NCBI GenBank assembly: GCA_946530935.1
Contig: CAMNAJ010000002.1
Coordinates: 1-48,269 of the forward strand
Origin: an uncultured Candidatus Saccharibacteria bacterium
GTDB taxonomy: Bacteria; Patescibacteriota; Saccharimonadia; Saccharimonadales; Saccharimonadaceae
Direction of reading: 5' to 3'
Length of the DNA stretch: 48,269 nt
Part shown: piece by piece, positions 45,143 to 48,269 of the stretch
Layout: every line of letters begins with the position of its first letter
How positions within the stretch are numbered: position 1 is the stretch's first letter
Notes under the pieces: model-generated
Told to the model about the DNA's origin: nothing
Database searches by the model: none
What the model saw: the letters and a program-made list of their open reading frames with translations, nothing else
Translations under genes and position numbers: made by a program

Positions 45143-48100
45143 TTATGCGACGTAGCCGCCGTGGTTTTGTCTCATCCAATTCATGAAGCTGTCGCCAAAG
45201 TCGCTAATGACGTCGCCGCCATTAAAGAGACTTTCTCTATTGGTTTTAAAGATAAGGTTTACAACTCTACCAACGGCTTGTTTAGTCGATTCACCTTGTT
45301 TCTCCCACCATTCAGTATATTTTTTTGCATTTTCGCTATCTTCGATGTCGGAACGAATTCTGTCTGGTTCTTTTAGCCAAGACAAGACCTCTGGCGGAAC
45401 TCCTTCAGAATTTGCCATCACATCTGCCCAGAGCTCTGCGCTTGCTTTATTCTTTGGCTCCTCCTCGGCCGAGGCTTCTTTAACTGGAGCTTCTTCAGAA
45501 TCGCCTCCAGATGATTCACTAGATTCTGTGGTGGCGCTTTCTGACGATGTTTCTTCTGGTTTTCCTTCTGTAGCTTCTTCTAGTTTTTCTGACGACTCTT
45601 TGGCTGGAGCTTCTTCAGTAGCCCTCGAAGCTTCACCACCGGCTACTGGCGCACCGACTGGTTCGCTATCTGCTGAAGTAGTTGACCTAGGAGCTTCAAT
45701 TGGTCCACCTAGACCAGTACGAGCAGTTTCGGGCGCAAAGGCAATTCCCTCAGTCATAATACTTCTGGCATTGCCAGAAACGGTTTTAACAAATTGCAAG
45801 ACTGCAGGCGTAGTGGTTGTTTCTTCAATAACTTGAGTGATAGTGCCATTAAAGCTATTCTGACCAACGTGAGTTGCAAGCGGAATAATATGAGTTAAAC
45901 CGTCTGCATCAACACCGTTATCGACGGCGACTTCAAAGTATTGGTAAAGCGGTTCGCCGTTTGCGCCAAGGCCACGAATGGTTTCACCAGTAGTGGTGGT
46001 GAAAATTCCGTTTTCCGCCCAACTCATACCGTTTCCGGTACTAGTTGGTGCTACTTCAAATTTGGCGCCGCCAATTGTGATATAGCCTTTAACTCTACCA
46101 GCAGCGGAAAGTGCATCAACGTCGAGAGCTTGACCGTTTACAGTTGAAGTACCGCCCATAGTGGCGTACAAATTACCGCTGCCTACATGGAGACCTAATT
46201 CGTTACCATCGGAATAACTGGTGCCATTATTTGCCCAGCCATCATAGATGGCACGAACTTGGTGAGTAGATGCGGAAGGTGAAACTTCTTGAAGTGTAGT
46301 CGTAGTAGTAGTAGTTGGGCCACTAATTTGCGTTTCGGTGTAACCATTGGCGCGTAAGCGATCGATTTCAGCTTGTTGATCAGAACGAAGTGTGATTGGG
46401 TCGGTAGTGTACCGAGTGCCGCCACGATTAAGACCAAACCCAGAAGCGAGTAGTGTCTCGCTAGCATTATCTGCATTAGCTGGAGTTTTAATACCGAGCT
46501 TTTCAAAGATGCCATATTTTTCGAGGATACCGACTTTACCTGGGTCCATGGCAGCCATAGCTTCTTGAGAGATAAGGAACATGCTAGCACCGAGAACGAG
46601 AGTTTTACCTGCTTTTCTAGCAGCCATTACGGCGCGAGTATGCCTAAAGTCAGAATCTTTTTCATCTACGCTTGAAGTCAGTTCTTCTTCAATTTTTGCC
46701 TTCATAGCCTCGAGCTTCTTTTTGTCTGCATCTGATAATGATTTTTCAGCACGAATAGTGGCAATATCGAGAGCTAGTCTTTCTTTGCCGCGAGCATCTT
46801 CTGATGAATAAGAAATTAAATCTTTTCTTTCAGCATCTGAAAAGTCAATACGAACTCTGGCTTCTGCAATGGCACGAAGAACGGCTTCACTTTTTTCTTC
46901 ACCTTCAGCACTCATTGCTTTTTCGATATTCGCTGCGAGCGAGGTGGCTTTTTCGACATCATAAAGCGTGCCACCAATTCTTTGTTCATATCGAGCGGAA
47001 GCACTTCTTGGTCTATCTGAGCTTTGCCCCTCATAGCTCATGCCATTAGCGACATCGCGAAGCATGCGAGCACGATCTTCGGTAATACGATTCCTTTCAC
47101 GTAGACCTGAAATAAGCGTTGAAACACCAATACCAACGCCGGCGCCACCAATCGCTCTAGCGCCGCTTTGGGTGAGAGCAGATGTTACGCCAAAGGCGAT
47201 TGCGAATACTTCAGCTGGAACCAATCCGGCTGCATTGCTGCTTTCAAGTCGATTGATGATTTTATCAACATTATCACGGTGAGCTTCGGTACGAATACCG
47301 TCACGAGCCTCTGCGTCAAAGACTTTAAAGCCCTCCATGACATCTTCCATAGCAATACCATGTTCAACTCGCATACGAGCCTGAAGAGCAACATCTAAGT
47401 AGTTATCGAAAATTAATTCGTCTGTCTCGTCACCTTTATCACGTGATTCCGCTTTGAGGCGTTTCATGTCATTTGCAAACTGACGTTTCAAATCTTCAAG
47501 ACTACCGCCTTCCGGAATTTTAGCTGTAGCAAACTTTTCGATGGCCCCACGAATTCTTGAAGAGGTTTCGGCATCGGCCTCTTTTAGCTCTTCGCCGGCT
47601 TTGCTATGAATATAGCCGTCACTATCTTCAACTACACTCATGACAAAACGCGAGATTGCGGCATCTTTACGGCCAGCAATTAGATCGTCGACGGTTAATT
47701 CTTTGCCGTCAACGTCAACCGTGCGCTCCCCTTCCATGAGTTCGCTTGTATACTTAAGTTCGAAATACTTCTTGAAGAGAGTACCTTTCCAAAGTCTCTT
47801 TAAGAGTCCGGCACGAGAAGTCTCTTCGTTTAGTTGTCTCTCTGCGATGTCGTGTGCTAAATCCTTTTTATCGCGTGAAAAGTTAGCACTCACAGCTACG
47901 AGTGGAGTATCCATATCGGCTTCTAGTGCATCGTCAATGGTTGCCAATTCTTCTTCAAGCGCATCGTATTCTTCGATTAATTCATCGACTCTTTTTAATT
48001 TTTCTTCATTTTCTTTCTGTTCTTCTAGAATGTCTTTAAGTCTAGCTTTTTTCTCAGCTTCGGACATGGCAGCAATTTCAGCACGCTTAGCGCGTTCTTT

Positions 48101-48269
48101 TTCGAGCTCTTTTGCTCGTTCTTCTTCTAACAGTTTTTCGCGTTCTTCATCACTTATTTCTTCATCGTCTTTCACTTCCGGTTCTTCTGTTTTTTTGCCC
48201 GCTGATTCTTTATCGTCTTTCACTTCCGGTTCTTCTGTTTTTTTGCCCGCTGATGCTTCAGTATCAGCC
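45143..48269 (-). CDS. Large coiled-coil/membrane protein, open at window edge (partial)
   Basis: ORF continues in frame past the GTG at 48223 to the window end; charged N-terminus, TM-like segments, Thr-rich linker, Glu/Ser-rich region. Confidence 0.7.
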   Translation of the reverse strand, partial: ADTEASAGKKTEEPEVKDDKESAGKKTEEPEVKDDEEISDEEREKLLEEERAKELEKERAKRAEIAAMSEAEKKARLKDILEEQKENEEKLKRVDELIEEYDALEEELATIDDALEADMDTPLVAVSANFSRDKKDLAHDIAERQLNEETSRAGLLKRLWKGTLFKKYFELKYTSELMEGERTVDVDGKELTVDDLIAGRKDAAISRFVMSVVEDSDGYIHSKAGEELKEADAETSSRIRGAIEKFATAKIPEGGSLEDLKRQFANDMKRLKAESRDKGDETDELIFDNYLDVALQARMRVEHGIAMEDVMEGFKVFDAEARDGIRTEAHRDNVDKIINRLESSNAAGLVPAEVFAIAFGVTSALTQSGARAIGGAGVGIGVSTLISGLRERNRITEDRARMLRDVANGMSYEGQSSDRPRSASARYEQRIGGTLYDVEKATSLAANIEKAMSAEGEEKSEAVLRAIAEARVRIDFSDAERKDLISYSSEDARGKERLALDIATIRAEKSLSDADKKKLEAMKAKIEEELTSSVDEKDSDFRHTRAVMAARKAGKTLVLGASMFLISQEAMAAMDPGKVGILEKYGIFEKLGIKTPANADNASETLLASGFGLNRGGTRYTTDPITLRSDQQAEIDRLRANGYTETQISGPTTTTTTTLQEVSPSASTHQVRAIYDGWANNGTSYSDGNELGLHVGSGNLYATMGGTSTVNGQALDVDALSAAGRVKGYITIGGAKFEVAPTSTGNGMSWAENGIFTTTTGETIRGLGANGEPLYQYFEVAVDNGVDADGLTHIIPLATHVGQNSFNGTITQVIEETTTTPAVLQFVKTVSGNARSIMTEGIAFAPETARTGLGGPIEAPRSTTSADSEPVGAPVAGGEASRATEEAPAKESSEKLEEATEGKPEETSSESATTESSESSGGDSEEAPVKEASAEEEPKNKASAELWADVMANSEGVPPEVLSWLKEPDRIRSDIEDSENAKKYTEWWEKQGESTKQAVGRVVNLIFKTNRESLFNGGDVISDFGDSFMNWMRQNHGGYVA
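48164..48254. repeat. In-frame tandem repeat, 48-nt period (16-aa KDDKESAGKKTEEPEV unit)
   Basis: ATCGTCTTTCACTTCCGGTTCTTCTGTTTTTTTGCCCGCTGAT at 48164-48206 and 48212-48254, identical. Confidence 0.9.

Noticed and set aside
45183-45836. 217-aa plus-strand ORF
   Set aside because: Ser/Val-rich antisense of the Glu/Ser-rich tail of the 45143 gene; typical antisense artefact.
1-48269. CRISPR array or insertion sequence
   Set aside because: No regularly spaced direct repeats with unique spacers, no cas genes, no transposase or integrase ORF seen.

Overview
The window looks like a chromosomal segment from a Patescibacteria/CPR-type genome, probably Saccharibacteria-like. That taxonomic call is an inference from gene content and small intergenic distances. 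Recognisable housekeeping genes include der, phoH, pth, dprA, topA, a TraD/VirB4-like ATPase, recJ, priA, def, fmt, infB, a HerA-like ATPase, a GT2 glycosyltransferase and an acyl-CoA synthetase. There is also a dcw-type division/cell-wall cluster on the minus strand (rsmH, ftsL-like, ftsI/PBP2, mraY, ftsW, murG, ftsQ-like). Accessory parts are a DUF4417/toxin-like cassette, a BspA/DUF285 surface protein, a DUF4868 (KwaB-like) gene, and a pair of secreted proteins sharing an Ig-like domain, one of them an L,D-transpeptidase lipoprotein. The strongest unexplained signals are: (1) a nested, multibranched inverted-repeat structure with a 21-codon SD-led ORF between rsmH and ftsL; (2) a ~310-nt apparently non-coding transcription unit at 9236-9548 with a consensus promoter and a perfect terminator hairpin; (3) a recurrent leaderless layout in which TATAAT sits 6-7 nt upstream of ATG in many genes; (4) a sigma-region-4 + HARE-HTH fusion protein; (5) an inverted repeat linking the 5' and 3' UTRs of the Ig-like gene; (6) a tRNA-Asn 3'-end duplication folded into a hairpin; (7) a recurrent CCGAACAAAAACCGAAC motif. 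No database search or folding program was run; all calls are by eye.
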